Shown: positions 1-6,301, counted from the first letter of the stretch. The stretch is DNA of 13,248 nucleotides from VGKU01 sp964388785 (GCA_964388785.1 CAYMBX010000029.1:1-13248); one strand, 5' to 3'. Notes: generated by a model from the sequence alone, not told the origin. Numbers and translations are program-made.

Positions 1-247
1 ACGTTGATTGAATGGAGGGGGTGTGACAAGAAAGCGTGTGTTCTCCTTCCCAATTCACCTGTGCGCCGAGCGAAGTCAAAATTTCACCGGTGATTTCGGT
101 TTCTTGTTGATTGGGAACACTCTTGAGAATAACAGGATCTTCGGTCAGCAAACTCGCGATCATCATTTTCGATGCCGCATTTTTGGCTCCGGAAAGCGTG
201 ACACTTCCCTCGAGCGGCCGACCGCCTGTAATGCGAAAGATATCCAT
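1..247 (-). CDS. murA: UDP-N-acetylglucosamine 1-carboxyvinyltransferase MurA, N-terminal part
   Basis: MurA carries out the first committed step of peptidoglycan synthesis in the cytoplasm, moving enolpyruvate from PEP to UDP-GlcNAc. The 82 visible residues begin MDIFRITGGRPLEGSVTLSG and continue AKNAASKMMIASLLT, the classic N-terminal strand and the K-N pair (Lys22-Asn23 in E. coli numbering) that binds substrate. The frame is open to the window edge, so the rest of the roughly 420-residue enzyme, including the catalytic Cys loop, lies outside. The ATG at 247 is chosen because it matches the family start; there is no Shine-Dalgarno in front of it. It lies 61 bases after the small membrane protein gene at 309-665 with no clear terminator between, so the two may share a transcript. 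Identification by motif is strong; MurA versus a second MurA copy (MurZ) cannot be told apart. Confidence 0.9.
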   Translation of the reverse strand, partial: MDIFRITGGRPLEGSVTLSGAKNAASKMMIASLLTEDPVILKSVPNQQETEITGEILTSLGAQVNWEGEHTLSCHTPSIQST

Positions 248-308
248 ACGACGAGGAGAGAACTCTGAAGATTAAATCCGAGACAAGGTACCTCATCTAT
301 TAATTTCG

Positions 309-665
309 TCAACGCAAGATCGTTCCAACCAAATAAACCGTCGTCGTAGCAAGAAACATAGGAAAAATCCAATCGACATAATTCAAAAACCAACGTTCAC
401 CACTGTACAAAAAACCAAACACAATGAGTTCAATAAGCAAAACCGTCGCGATCGCGACGGTCGTGACAAAGAAAACGGATTCGAAAGCAAAGAAAGAAAA
501 ATAAACAAAAAAAACCATGGCAAATGCCGCGATCACGCTCAGATAATGAAAAAAAACGTATGCGTTGCGGTTTAAACGGTGGGCGTTGTTTACAAACACC
601 TCCACGAAGACCCACGCAATCAATGCATGCAGAGAAATGGTGAGAATTGAGAGAAAAAATTGCAT
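309..665 (-). CDS. Small four-helix membrane protein (paralogue of the one at 2558-2917)
   Basis: A 118-residue, almost entirely hydrophobic protein with about four membrane-spanning stretches (roughly residues 4-24, 36-58, 62-88, 94-115) and few charges. Function unknown. Its C-terminus (FLNYVDWIFPMFLATTTVYL) is nearly the same as that of the protein at 2558-2917 (FLNFVDWIFPAFLIATTVYI), and both have an aromatic HY motif after helix 1, so the two are paralogues. They flank the CBS/ArsB-type operon on both sides. The start ATG at 665 gives a first helix directly at the N-terminus; there is no Shine-Dalgarno. A possible -10 box lies just upstream. It is divergent from the CBS gene and may run into murA. 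I do not recognise the family. Confidence 0.75.
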   Translation of the reverse strand: MQFFLSILTISLHALIAWVFVEVFVNNAHRLNRNAYVFFHYLSVIAAFAMVFFVYFSFFAFESVFFVTTVAIATVLLIELIVFGFLYSGERWFLNYVDWIFPMFLATTTVYLVGTILR

Positions 666-682
666 ACGCTTGAATCACACAC

Positions 683-688
683 ACTATA
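683..688 (-). promoter_or_regulatory. Possible -10 box for the 118-residue membrane protein gene
   Basis: TATAGT on the minus strand, about 18 bases before the ATG at 665. No good -35 hexamer is visible at 16-18 bases, so this is weak. It would imply a very short leader, in line with the lack of a Shine-Dalgarno. Confidence 0.3.
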
Positions 689-716
689 CACCTCTTAAGA
701 CATACGCAAAATCGTC

Positions 717-745
717 TGGACACAAAGACGTAAAGGACGTATACT
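717..745 (+). promoter_or_regulatory. Sigma70-type promoter of the CBS/permease operon
   Basis: TGGACA (717-722), a 17-base spacer and TATACT (740-745) match the consensus at five of six positions each. Transcription would start near 752, leaving a leader of about 15 bases (T-rich, no Shine-Dalgarno) before the ATG at 767. Confidence 0.7.
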
Positions 746-766
746 ACGCTCGCTTAATTTCTTTTT

Positions 767-1240
767 ATGCCTTACAGCAAAAAATACCTGGTCAGTGACT
801 ACATGCGCTCGCCGGTGATCACGATCCGTCCGGAATCCACGTTTCGCGAAGCCATCGAGCTCATGCTGAAAGAAAAAACAAACGGGCTCGTGGTAACCGA
901 TGATGCTCAAACACTCGTTGGGATCCTTTCGAGTTGGGATATCATCGAGTATATCGTTCCGGATTATTTGGAAGAGGACAAACATCTCGCAGCATTTGAA
1001 GACGGGGCGGTGTTTGTGAAGCGCATTCGTGAACTTGAAAACGAGCCGGTGAGCAAATTCATGACCGATTCGGTTCATGCGGTGAAGTCGACTTCCACAA
1101 TTATGGAAGCGGCCGCCACACTTTCAGAACACGGGATCCGCCAGCTTCCGGTAACGGATGAAGACAACCGGGTGATCGGTTACCTCAACCGAACGGACAT
1201 TAAAAAAATTATCGGCGAGGTGCTTGGCATCGAAGTCTAA
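767..1240 (+). CDS. CBS-domain pair protein
   Basis: A 157-residue cytosolic protein made of two CBS domains: residues 7-66 (YLVSDYMRSPVITI ... VGILSSWDII) and 94-150 (VSKFMTDSVHAV ... VIGYLNRTDIKK). Tandem CBS domains form a Bateman module that binds adenine nucleotides or similar ligands and usually controls a partner domain or protein. No other domain is present, so it is a stand-alone sensor. Its TAA stop is three bases before the ATG of the ArsB/NhaD-type permease, and both share one promoter; the simplest inference is that it controls that permease. The ATG at 767 is the first in frame after the promoter and fits the short leader. The domain call is firm; the ligand and the partner are inference. 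Confidence 0.88.
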   Translation: MPYSKKYLVSDYMRSPVITIRPESTFREAIELMLKEKTNGLVVTDDAQTLVGILSSWDIIEYIVPDYLEEDKHLAAFEDGAVFVKRIRELENEPVSKFMTDSVHAVKSTSTIMEAAATLSEHGIRQLPVTDEDNRVIGYLNRTDIKKIIGEVLGIEV

Positions 1241-1243
1241 TCT

Positions 1244-2515
1244 ATGGGAACACTTTTTTGGGTCACCATTGCAATCTTTTGTTTGACCTACGCCATTATT
1301 ATCTCGGAAAAAATCCACCGCAGTGTGATTGCGCTGACGGGGGCCGGGCTCATGATTCTTTTGGGAGTGTTAACCCAAGAGCGTGCGATCGAAGGAATCG
1401 ATTTCAACACACTCGGACTGCTGGTTGGGATGATGGTTGTGGTTGGAATCGCCAAAGAATGCGGTATGTTCCAGTATGTCGCGCTGATGTCCGCGAAAAT
1501 CGCCAAAGGGAAACCCTTGCGTATTTTCATTCTTCTTGGAATCATTACCGCCGTTTTCTCGGCGTTTCTCGATAACGTGACGACTGTCCTCCTCATGATT
1601 CCCGTGACGTTCGTCATCACCAACAACCTTCGACTGGATCCCAAACCGTTCATGGTAAGCGCTATTTTGCTTTCCAATATCGGAGGGGCCGCGACCTTGA
1701 TCGGTGACCCACCAAACATTCTCATTGGATCAGCGGCCGGATTGACGTTTAATGATTTTCTCGTTCACATGGCGCCGGCATCCATTGTGGTCGCTGCGGT
1801 CACAATTGGACTTCTGGTGCTCATGTACCGCAAACAAATGCACGTGGCTCCGGAAGCGTCGGCCGCGCTTGCCGCATTCGAACCGAAAGAAGCCATCACC
1901 GACAAAAAGCTGCTGGTCAAGTCACTGGTGGTTCTTGGACTCGTTCTTGTGGGATTTTTTACGCACTCCATCACGCATTTTGAAGGAGCGACCATTGCCC
2001 TGTTTGGCGCGGCACTTCTCCTGCTTCTCACAATGAACGATCCTGAAAAACATTTGGCCGAAGTCGAATGGACTACGATCTTCTTCTTCACCGGGCTCTT
2101 CGTCTTGGTGGCCGGTCTGGAAGAAATCGGGGCGATCCATCTCCTTGCCGAATTTTTGCTTGAGTGGACGCACGGAAACCCGGCGGCAACCATGTTCGGA
2201 CTACTCTGGGGTTCCGCGATTTTCTCATCCGTCGTCGATAACATCCCGTTTGTCGCCACGATGATTCCACTCATTAAAAATATCGGGGAAATCAGTGGCA
2301 TGAACATTGCACCGCTTTGGTGGGTGCTTGCGTTAGGAGCGGACATCGGCGGAAACGCAACGCTCGTCGGTGCGTCTGCAAACGTGATCGTTAGCGGTAT
2401 GGCGGAACGCGAAGGGCACAAAATCGGTTTTATGGAATACATCAAGCTCGCTGCACCACTGACGTTTGTCGGACTTCTGGTGTGCAGCGCGTACATCTGG
2501 ATCCGATATCTCTAA
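1244..2515 (+). CDS. ArsB/NhaD-type (ion transporter superfamily) permease
   Basis: A 423-residue inner-membrane transporter with 10-12 hydrophobic segments. It shows the two inverted halves of the ion-transporter superfamily: FSAFLDNVTT (105-114) and GDPPNI (154-159) in the first half, SSVVDNIPF (328-336) and GGNATLVGASANV (369-381) in the second. These re-entrant Asp-Asn and small-residue motifs are shared by ArsB arsenite pumps, NhaD Na+/H+ antiporters and SLC13-like carboxylate carriers, so the substrate cannot be read from sequence. No arsenic genes (arsR, arsC, arsA) are near, which speaks mildly against arsenite. It is coupled to the CBS protein upstream and ends at a two-way terminator. 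Length is normal and no motif is damaged. The ATG three bases after the CBS stop is chosen; no Shine-Dalgarno. Confidence 0.88.
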   Translation: MGTLFWVTIAIFCLTYAIIISEKIHRSVIALTGAGLMILLGVLTQERAIEGIDFNTLGLLVGMMVVVGIAKECGMFQYVALMSAKIAKGKPLRIFILLGIITAVFSAFLDNVTTVLLMIPVTFVITNNLRLDPKPFMVSAILLSNIGGAATLIGDPPNILIGSAAGLTFNDFLVHMAPASIVVAAVTIGLLVLMYRKQMHVAPEASAALAAFEPKEAITDKKLLVKSLVVLGLVLVGFFTHSITHFEGATIALFGAALLLLLTMNDPEKHLAEVEWTTIFFFTGLFVLVAGLEEIGAIHLLAEFLLEWTHGNPAATMFGLLWGSAIFSSVVDNIPFVATMIPLIKNIGEISGMNIAPLWWVLALGADIGGNATLVGASANVIVSGMAEREGHKIGFMEYIKLAAPLTFVGLLVCSAYIWIRYL

Positions 2516-2524
2516 AACGTGTTC

Positions 2525-2555
2525 AAAAAATTCTGTCCGTAAGGCAGGATTTTTT
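2525..2555. terminator. Bidirectional intrinsic terminator
   Basis: Hairpin with GTAA loop: CTG-T-CC / GG-CAG with one bulged T, framed by AAAAAA on the left and TTTTTT on the right, so a U-run follows the hairpin on either strand. It lies between the convergent permease (ends 2515) and the minus-strand membrane protein gene (ends 2558) and can serve both. Confidence 0.75.
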
Positions 2556-2557
2556 GA

Positions 2558-2917
2558 TTACTTCTTCCCGAAAATATAAACGGTTGTTGCAATGAGAAAC
2601 GCGGGAAAAATCCAGTCGACAAAATTTAACAAGTGACCAAGATCCGGGATGATCACGCCAAAGAGTATGGCCTCCAAAATAAACAAAGAAACCATGGTGA
2701 GGGCTGTCGTCTCAAACGGATTTGCCCTCGGATGCGCTTCATAATAAGAGCGGAACACCACGCCGAATAAAACAAGATCCGACACATAATGGAGAGAGAC
2801 GAACGCTGGACGCGGGAGATTGATCAAGAATGACAAAAGAAAGACAACAACAATCCACGCAACAAATGCATACAAGAAGACCGTGAGAAATGTGATCATG
2901 CGCGCCTGCATAATCAT
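2558..2917 (-). CDS. Small four-helix membrane protein (paralogue of the one at 309-665)
   Basis: A 119-residue hydrophobic protein with about four membrane spans and a C-terminus almost identical in pattern to the protein at 309-665 (FVDWIFPAFLIATTVYI against YVDWIFPMFLATTTVYL). Function unknown. The reading frame could begin earlier at 2959, but the ATG at 2917 overlaps the hydrolase stop as ATGA, the usual sign of translational coupling, and aligning the paralogues puts the paralogue's start at the next ATG, 2911 (MQARM against MQFFL). I therefore choose 2917, with 2911 as alternative. It follows the alpha/beta hydrolase in the same transcript and ends at the two-way terminator. Confidence 0.75.
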   Translation of the reverse strand: MIMQARMITFLTVFLYAFVAWIVVVFLLSFLINLPRPAFVSLHYVSDLVLFGVVFRSYYEAHPRANPFETTALTMVSLFILEAILFGVIIPDLGHLLNFVDWIFPAFLIATTVYIFGKK

Positions 2918-3657
2918 GTGGATCGCAAAAACCGAAGAAGATTTGAAGAGAACGGCCATCGCATGAGTTTTGGACGCAAATCATGTCCGCCTGTTTGATA
3001 AAATCGGTGACCACATTTCACGTGTTCCACAAAACGCTCTGCTGGCACGATCGGAACCACGCGGTCATCGTATGCATGTGCAAGAAAAATTTTGTCAGGA
3101 TCAAATTCATCCAGATGCGTCATGGGTTGGAAAAATTCTCCACGTGCTAACTTCCTCCAATCTTCATGAGAAAAACGGTAAGCGGATCCGTATCCTTCCT
3201 GCACAACACGTTCGAGCCAATCCATCGGTTCATCCGCGTCAACCGTCCAATCAATGACCGGAGAAATCGCGATCACTTTGCTCACCACAACATGAAGAGA
3301 AGCCATGAGCGCCGCGGTGCCGCCGAAACTCGCGCCGACGACACACACACGTGCGGGCTGAATCGCAAACGACTGATCACTCCACACGTCCTTAAATCCA
3401 TTGGGAAGCGCAGCGACGACATCGAGGATATCTTTTTCCGGAACATGGTCTAAAAATGTTCCCCCACTTTCCCATGTTCCGCGATAACGGATATGGAATG
3501 TCCAAAAATTTTTGCGCGCAAACCATTCAACCATACGTGTTTTTGAATTTCCGGATGGCAGCCCGTCACACAAAATCACTACATCATTCGTTGGATGTTT
3601 TGGTGGAAGAAATTCCGCAACGATCTCTCCGGCAAGTCGAGTGCGCAACAAGGACAT
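2914..3657 (-). CDS. Alpha/beta hydrolase, serine-esterase/peptidase-like
   Basis: A 247-residue soluble hydrolase-fold protein. The nucleophile elbow is GASFGG (Ser at residue 110 from the chosen start), followed by an acid in HAYDDRVVP (Asp 197 or 198) and the catalytic His in GGHDL (225), in the right order and spacing for the fold. The segment ILCDGLPSG near residue 30 would shape the oxyanion hole. Substrate is unknown; candidates are esters or short acyl-peptides. A TTG start at 3696 would add 13 residues; ATG 3657 is preferred because the extra residues are basic-aromatic and unlike the fold. Neither start has a Shine-Dalgarno. The stop overlaps the next gene as ATGA. No signal peptide is visible. 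Confidence 0.82.
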   Translation of the reverse strand: MSLLRTRLAGEIVAEFLPPKHPTNDVVILCDGLPSGNSKTRMVEWFARKNFWTFHIRYRGTWESGGTFLDHVPEKDILDVVAALPNGFKDVWSDQSFAIQPARVCVVGASFGGTAALMASLHVVVSKVIAISPVIDWTVDADEPMDWLERVVQEGYGSAYRFSHEDWRKLARGEFFQPMTHLDEFDPDKIFLAHAYDDRVVPIVPAERFVEHVKCGHRFYQTGGHDLRPKLMRWPFSSNLLRFLRST

Positions 3658-3706
3658 AGCAATTTTTATGGTAGTCCAGTGAAAAAATCTACGCAAGAAA
3701 GAGCAA

Positions 3707-3730
3707 CAAAAAAAGCCTGGAAGCCAGGCT
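3707..3730 (-). terminator. Intrinsic terminator of the 112-residue orphan gene
   Basis: On the minus strand AGCCTGG-CTT-CCAGGCT is followed by seven T. The gene's TGA stop (3730-3732) touches the first base of the stem, so coding and terminator share sequence. Confidence 0.85.
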
Positions 3731-4068
3731 CAGTTCATCATGTGCTCGAGCGGGACGAAGTCCCCGTTGGGACCTTGCGTGTGCCAGGAGACCTCCTCTG
3801 CGGACGGCAGATCCCGGGTACGCACGATGAACGTGGCACGCACCTGTCCGCCTTCCCATTCGAGGATCCCCTCGAACACCGCGCCCGACACCCCGCCGAG
3901 AGAACCGCGCCGGCCGGTGTCCGTAACCCGACCCTCGCTCATGTCGTTTTGAAGATCCACGTGGTCCACGCCATTGAGCACGCATTCACGCGCGGCGGCA
4001 TAGAACGCGTCGCACATACCCGGCGTCATCATGACACCGGTCTTCATCAAGCAGTAGATGGGTCCCAT
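3730..4068 (-). CDS. Orphan protein of 112 residues, own promoter and terminator
   Basis: Not recognised. It is a small, probably soluble protein without membrane segments or signal peptide, Met-rich at the N-terminus, with two Cys near residues 6 and 18 and a Gly-rich middle (GRRGSLGGVSGAVFEG) followed by alternating beta-like stretches (GQVRATFIVRTRDL). The start is the ATG at 4068, eight bases after AAGGAG (4077-4082); a GTG at 4074 would leave only two to three bases after the ribosome site and is unlikely. It is a single-gene unit: promoter 4138-4166, leader of about 60 bases with palindromes, strong ribosome site, and terminator touching the stop codon. Base composition is richer in G+C than the neighbouring hydrolase, which may point to a different origin. 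That it is expressed is well supported; its role is not known. Confidence 0.7.
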   Translation of the reverse strand: MGPIYCLMKTGVMMTPGMCDAFYAAARECVLNGVDHVDLQNDMSEGRVTDTGRRGSLGGVSGAVFEGILEWEGGQVRATFIVRTRDLPSAEEVSWHTQGPNGDFVPLEHMMN

Positions 4069-4076
4069 CGCCACTT

Positions 4077-4082
4077 CTCCTT
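4077..4082 (-). promoter_or_regulatory. Shine-Dalgarno of the 112-residue orphan
   Basis: AAGGAG eight bases before ATG 4068; it decides this start over the GTG at 4074. Strong ribosome sites are the exception in this window. Confidence 0.75.
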
Positions 4083-4115
4083 TCCTTCGTTGGCGGCGGT
4101 TTGTGTTGCGTCGTC

Positions 4116-4142
4116 CTCACGTAAAACGTGAGCGTTAACGCT
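4116..4142 (-). promoter_or_regulatory. Two adjoining palindromes at the start of the 112-residue gene's transcript
   Basis: CTCACGT-AAA-ACGTGAG (4116-4132, seven-base arms, three-base centre) adjoins and shares two bases with the perfect palindrome AGCGTTAACGCT (4131-4142). The second overlaps the proposed -10 box, the expected place for a repressor operator; the first would also form a hairpin at the 5' end of the mRNA. Either role is possible. Confidence 0.5.
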
Positions 4143-4166
4143 ATCACAAACAGAGAAGCAGGTCAA
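4138..4166 (-). promoter_or_regulatory. Promoter of the 112-residue orphan gene
   Basis: Minus strand TTGACC (4161-4166), 17 bases, TAGCGT (4138-4143), with TG one base before the -10 (extended -10). The -35 is good, the -10 only fair. Transcription would start near 4131. Confidence 0.5.
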
Positions 4167-4186
4167 CCGATCAAAAACAAAACCTT

Positions 4187-4290
4187 AAATTTGGATGAGA
4201 TGATGGTACACACTGAGCATACGACCGAGCCGTACAATGACGTACGGTGAGGCGATGACCGCAGATGCAAGCCGATAGCTCATCAGATTT
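4187..4290. repeat. Structured repeat element, copy A
   Basis: First of three related elements. Its ends pair imperfectly: AAATTTGGATGAG at the left and CTCATCAGATTT at the right. Inside lies a 38-base core (4215-4252) with the hairpin CCGTAC-AATGAC-GTACGG whose base can be continued by tandem G-A pairs (CCGAG against TGAGG). The core matches copy C (4429-4466) closely, and the 74 bases from GGT (4205) onward align to copy C without any gap, 53 of 74 identical by my count. No reading frame is shared. It may be a structured RNA (strand unknown) or a small mobile palindromic repeat. Confidence 0.65.
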
Positions 4291-4314
4291 GTATATAAAA
4301 ATACATCGACCCCC

Positions 4315-4374
4315 AAATTTGGATGAGCTGTCGATGCACGGGAAACGCGGCAAAGGAGCTGTACAATGACGGTG
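4315..4374. repeat. Structured repeat element, partial copy B
   Basis: Begins with the same 13 bases as copy A (AAATTTGGATGAG) and later repeats GAGCTGTACAATGACGGTG, close to copy A's GAGCCGTACAATGACG. The middle part differs and the right-hand pairing arm is not visible, so this is a shortened or decayed copy. It is 128 bases after copy A and 86 before copy C, measured from GGATGAG. Confidence 0.55.
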
Positions 4375-4389
4375 TGTTGTTAATACAAA

Positions 4390-4515
4390 GACAAGGCCTC
4401 AAAACCGGATGAGATGTCGGTGCGTGCCGAGCATGCGACCGAGCCGTACTAAAACGTACGGTGAGGGAGCACGTGCAGGCACAAGCCGACAGATCGCCAG
4501 TTTTGAGGCCTTGTC
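4390..4515. repeat. Structured repeat element, copy C, with 16-base perfect inverted ends
   Basis: The best-formed copy. GACAAGGCCTCAAAAC (4390-4405) is perfectly complementary to GTTTTGAGGCCTTGTC (4500-4515). Inside these, GTCGG pairs with CCGAC, GTGCC with GGCAC, GCATG with CGTGC, and CCGTAC with GTACGG around a TAAAAC loop, giving a long, jointed hairpin. GGATGAGATG and AAGCCGA are shared with copy A. No U-run follows on either strand, so it is not a simple terminator. Confidence 0.7.
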
Positions 4516-4757
4516 GCGCCTAACGGGAGATGGGCAGCCCTGATTCAACAGAATCGGAATGATATGACCATGCGCACACCCTGGTTCATATCTCCTCTTA
4601 CATGACGGTGGAGGCAGAAATTCCGCATCGTCGCCTGTTCGAGGGTTACAGCCGTGGATCCTACTGCTCTGCCGGAGCTGAGCAATCCCGGATCAAGGAT
4701 TTTTGCGTTTGAAATCATTGGACTCACCCATCCGGCCGTAAGGCACTTTTAAACTTA
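4516..4757. other. Intergenic stretch after the racemase gene, with hairpins, no gene seen
   Basis: About 240 bases with no convincing coding region. Two hairpins are clear: GATTC-AACA-GAATC (4542-4555) and GATATGACCA paired with TGGTTCATATC (4561-4592, one bulged T). The rest shows only short pairings, and AATCC/GGATT before TTTTT (around 4685-4702) would be a weak plus-strand terminator. On the minus strand AGAGGAGATATG (near 4590) could start a 14-codon peptide, but the ribosome site is too close. It may be the trailer of the DUF1177-pepE-racemase transcript or a separate RNA. Confidence 0.45.
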
Positions 4758-5600
4758 TCACTCTGACAGAGTTCTGCAAGTTTGAAAAGCGTCAGTCGTC
4801 CACCGCTGATCCACAGACTTATCCACGATTTTATCCACATCAACGCATTCAACCGAAATCGAATCGCCAAAAAGTTGTTTCACGGTTTTTTCAAACACCT
4901 CTGAAGACTTGGAAACAAAAAATGTATTCAATCCACTTCCCCGCACATCACACCTATGGACCGCTTCCTGTGCGACTGCATCACTGGGATCGTACAACTC
5001 GATTTCATACTGTTTAGATGCAAACGCACGAGCGAATGTTTCTCGAATAAACGGATACTGTGTGCACCCAAACACAAACGTCTTTGCACCGATGGCAATT
5101 GCTTTTTCAACGGCCGGTGCAATGATCGTCTGTAATTTCATTTCGTCTGCGGATTCTTCAATGGCACGCGCGAGTTCCGGAAGAGCGATCATCTCAGTCG
5201 GGATTCCTTCTTTTTCAAACGCGCGCTCGTACATACCGGAACGCACGGTGGCAAGCGTGGCGCCAACCAGCACGGTCCCCCGCGCCCGTGTACGAAGTGC
5301 TTTGGCTGTCGGACCAACCATTTCAATCACGATCGTGTTTGATTTGCCAAACATGTCCAAGATGGGAGTGATCACCGAAACGGAGACGCTGTTGCATGCC
5401 GCGACAAATTCGTTCGCACCTTGTGCACGCACAAACGCCATCGCGCGAAGCGTCAATCGGAACAATTCTTCGGTCGACTTTGGCCCATACGGCATGTTGG
5501 CAAGATCACCGAAGTAAACCAAATCTGCCTCCGGAGCATTTTGCCGAATCTTCTGGGCTGTGCCGAGCCCGCCAATCCCCGAATCAAAAATGCCGATCAT
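4758..5600 (-). CDS. murI: Glutamate racemase (MurI family)
   Basis: MurI converts L- to D-glutamate for peptidoglycan by a two-cysteine mechanism. The protein shows FDSGIGGLG at the start, GDLANMPYGPKS (about 31-42), the first Cys in AACNSVSVSV (Cys69) and the second in FGCTQYPF (Cys179); numbering is from ATG 5600. Both Cys and the first Asp are present, but the usual GCTHYP has Gln for His (181), and the first motif is CNSVS rather than CNTAS. The 280 residues are slightly longer than usual, with an extra charged tail. ATG 5600 is four bases after the pepE stop and gives the family start; an ATG at 5627 would add nine hydrophobic residues. Two stops in a row (TGA TAA) end it. Last gene of the DUF1177-pepE-murI operon. 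A related Asp/Glu racemase with another substrate is the alternative. Confidence 0.8.
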   Translation of the reverse strand: MIGIFDSGIGGLGTAQKIRQNAPEADLVYFGDLANMPYGPKSTEELFRLTLRAMAFVRAQGANEFVAACNSVSVSVITPILDMFGKSNTIVIEMVGPTAKALRTRARGTVLVGATLATVRSGMYERAFEKEGIPTEMIALPELARAIEESADEMKLQTIIAPAVEKAIAIGAKTFVFGCTQYPFIRETFARAFASKQYEIELYDPSDAVAQEAVHRCDVRGSGLNTFFVSKSSEVFEKTVKQLFGDSISVECVDVDKIVDKSVDQRWTTDAFQTCRTLSE

Positions 5601-5604
5601 ACAC

Positions 5605-6300
5605 TCACAAAAGAAAAGAAAGATCATCTCCTATTTCACACGCACGTGTGGTTCCGTCCGAAAAAAATACTTTTGCCGTATTCCCTATCAGTTGCAATAT
5701 ACCTTGATCGCGCACCAATATTCCTCCCTCTCGAAGTCCCACAACCACACTCGCATTTTCCTCGAAAAATTCTTTGAGACGCTGCTCTCGCGTTTCACCC
5801 ATATGTGTCGAGTCAGGGTTCGCGTCAAGGAAGTGAGGATTGATGTTAAACGGAACAAGGCCGAGCGCATCAAACGACGGCGGATAGACGATCGGCATAT
5901 CGTTTGTGGTTTTAATGTTGATCGTGGCAACATTGGTTCCCGCACTTGTCCCGATGTACACCGCTCCCTGTTCGACACGATTTCGGATCGGTACAAGCAG
6001 ATCACGTACAAACAATTCGTTTAATAAACGAAACGTGTTTCCTCCGCCGATAAAAATCGCGTCGGCTTGGTCAAGAAACACCACCGGATCAGATTGATGG
6101 TGCACGGAATCAAGTGCATACCCCATCTTTTCAAATCGCTCGGACGCGATCTTTGTGTATCCATCGTGATCTTTCAGAGCAAACGGCACAAAGGCAACCC
6201 GCTTTGACCCTTCGCCAAGCGTTTGCCGAATCACCGATTCCAGATGATCCAAATATCCTTGTCCATGATTGGTTGAATTGCTCCCTAAAATCAATTTCAT
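5605..6300 (-). CDS. pepE: Peptidase E-like serine peptidase (S51, alpha-aspartyl dipeptidase family)
   Basis: A 231-residue cytosolic protein. Peptidase E cleaves dipeptides with N-terminal aspartate; relatives in S51 include cyanophycinase. All three catalytic positions are visible: Ser119 in GTSAG, Asp134 in TTND and His156 in INPHF, one residue off E. coli PepE (Ser120, Asp135, His157). FIGGGNTFRLLNEL (83-96) is the family glycine-rich segment. Length equals the family norm. The ATG lies one base after the TAA of the DUF1177 gene and the TGA stop is four bases before the racemase ATG, so the three are almost certainly co-translated. No Shine-Dalgarno at the start. Context suggests turnover of Asp- or Glu-containing peptides. 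Exact specificity is not readable. Confidence 0.87.
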   Translation of the reverse strand: MKLILGSNSTNHGQGYLDHLESVIRQTLGEGSKRVAFVPFALKDHDGYTKIASERFEKMGYALDSVHHQSDPVVFLDQADAIFIGGGNTFRLLNELFVRDLLVPIRNRVEQGAVYIGTSAGTNVATINIKTTNDMPIVYPPSFDALGLVPFNINPHFLDANPDSTHMGETREQRLKEFFEENASVVVGLREGGILVRDQGILQLIGNTAKVFFSDGTTRACEIGDDLSFLL

Positions 6301-6301
6301 A

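Noticed and set aside
248..308. Promoter for murA (TTGACG, 16 bases, TACCTT)
   Set aside because: The -35 is good but the -10 is poor and the spacer short; transcription from the upstream membrane protein gene is as likely.
1765..2496. 243-residue minus-strand frame opposite the permease
   Set aside because: Ser- and Pro-rich shadow of a well-supported transporter gene; no start signal.
4215..4466. Resemblance of the core GAGCCGTAC...ACGTACGGT to group II intron domain V
   Set aside because: Domain V needs about 34 bases with an upper stem and a two-base bulge; here the lower helix closes directly on a loop of six or so bases. No reverse transcriptase or other intron domain is near, and the core occurs twice within 250 bases.
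4187..4515. CRISPR array
   Set aside because: Only three unequal copies, spacing 128 and 86 bases, long internal similarity rather than short repeats with spacers, no cas genes.
4650..4700. tRNA-like D-arm on the minus strand (GCTCAGCTCCGGCAGAGC), possible tRNA or tmRNA
   Set aside because: No matching anticodon stem, no T-arm of the GTTCRA type at the right distance and no acceptor pairing.
4545..4727. 60-residue minus-strand frame
   Set aside because: No domain, no plausible composition, crosses strong hairpins; ribosome site only before an internal Met and too close.
4755..4772. Terminator after the racemase gene (ACTCTG-T-CAGAGT)
   Set aside because: A short palindrome inside the last codons, with a one-base centre and no T-run after it.
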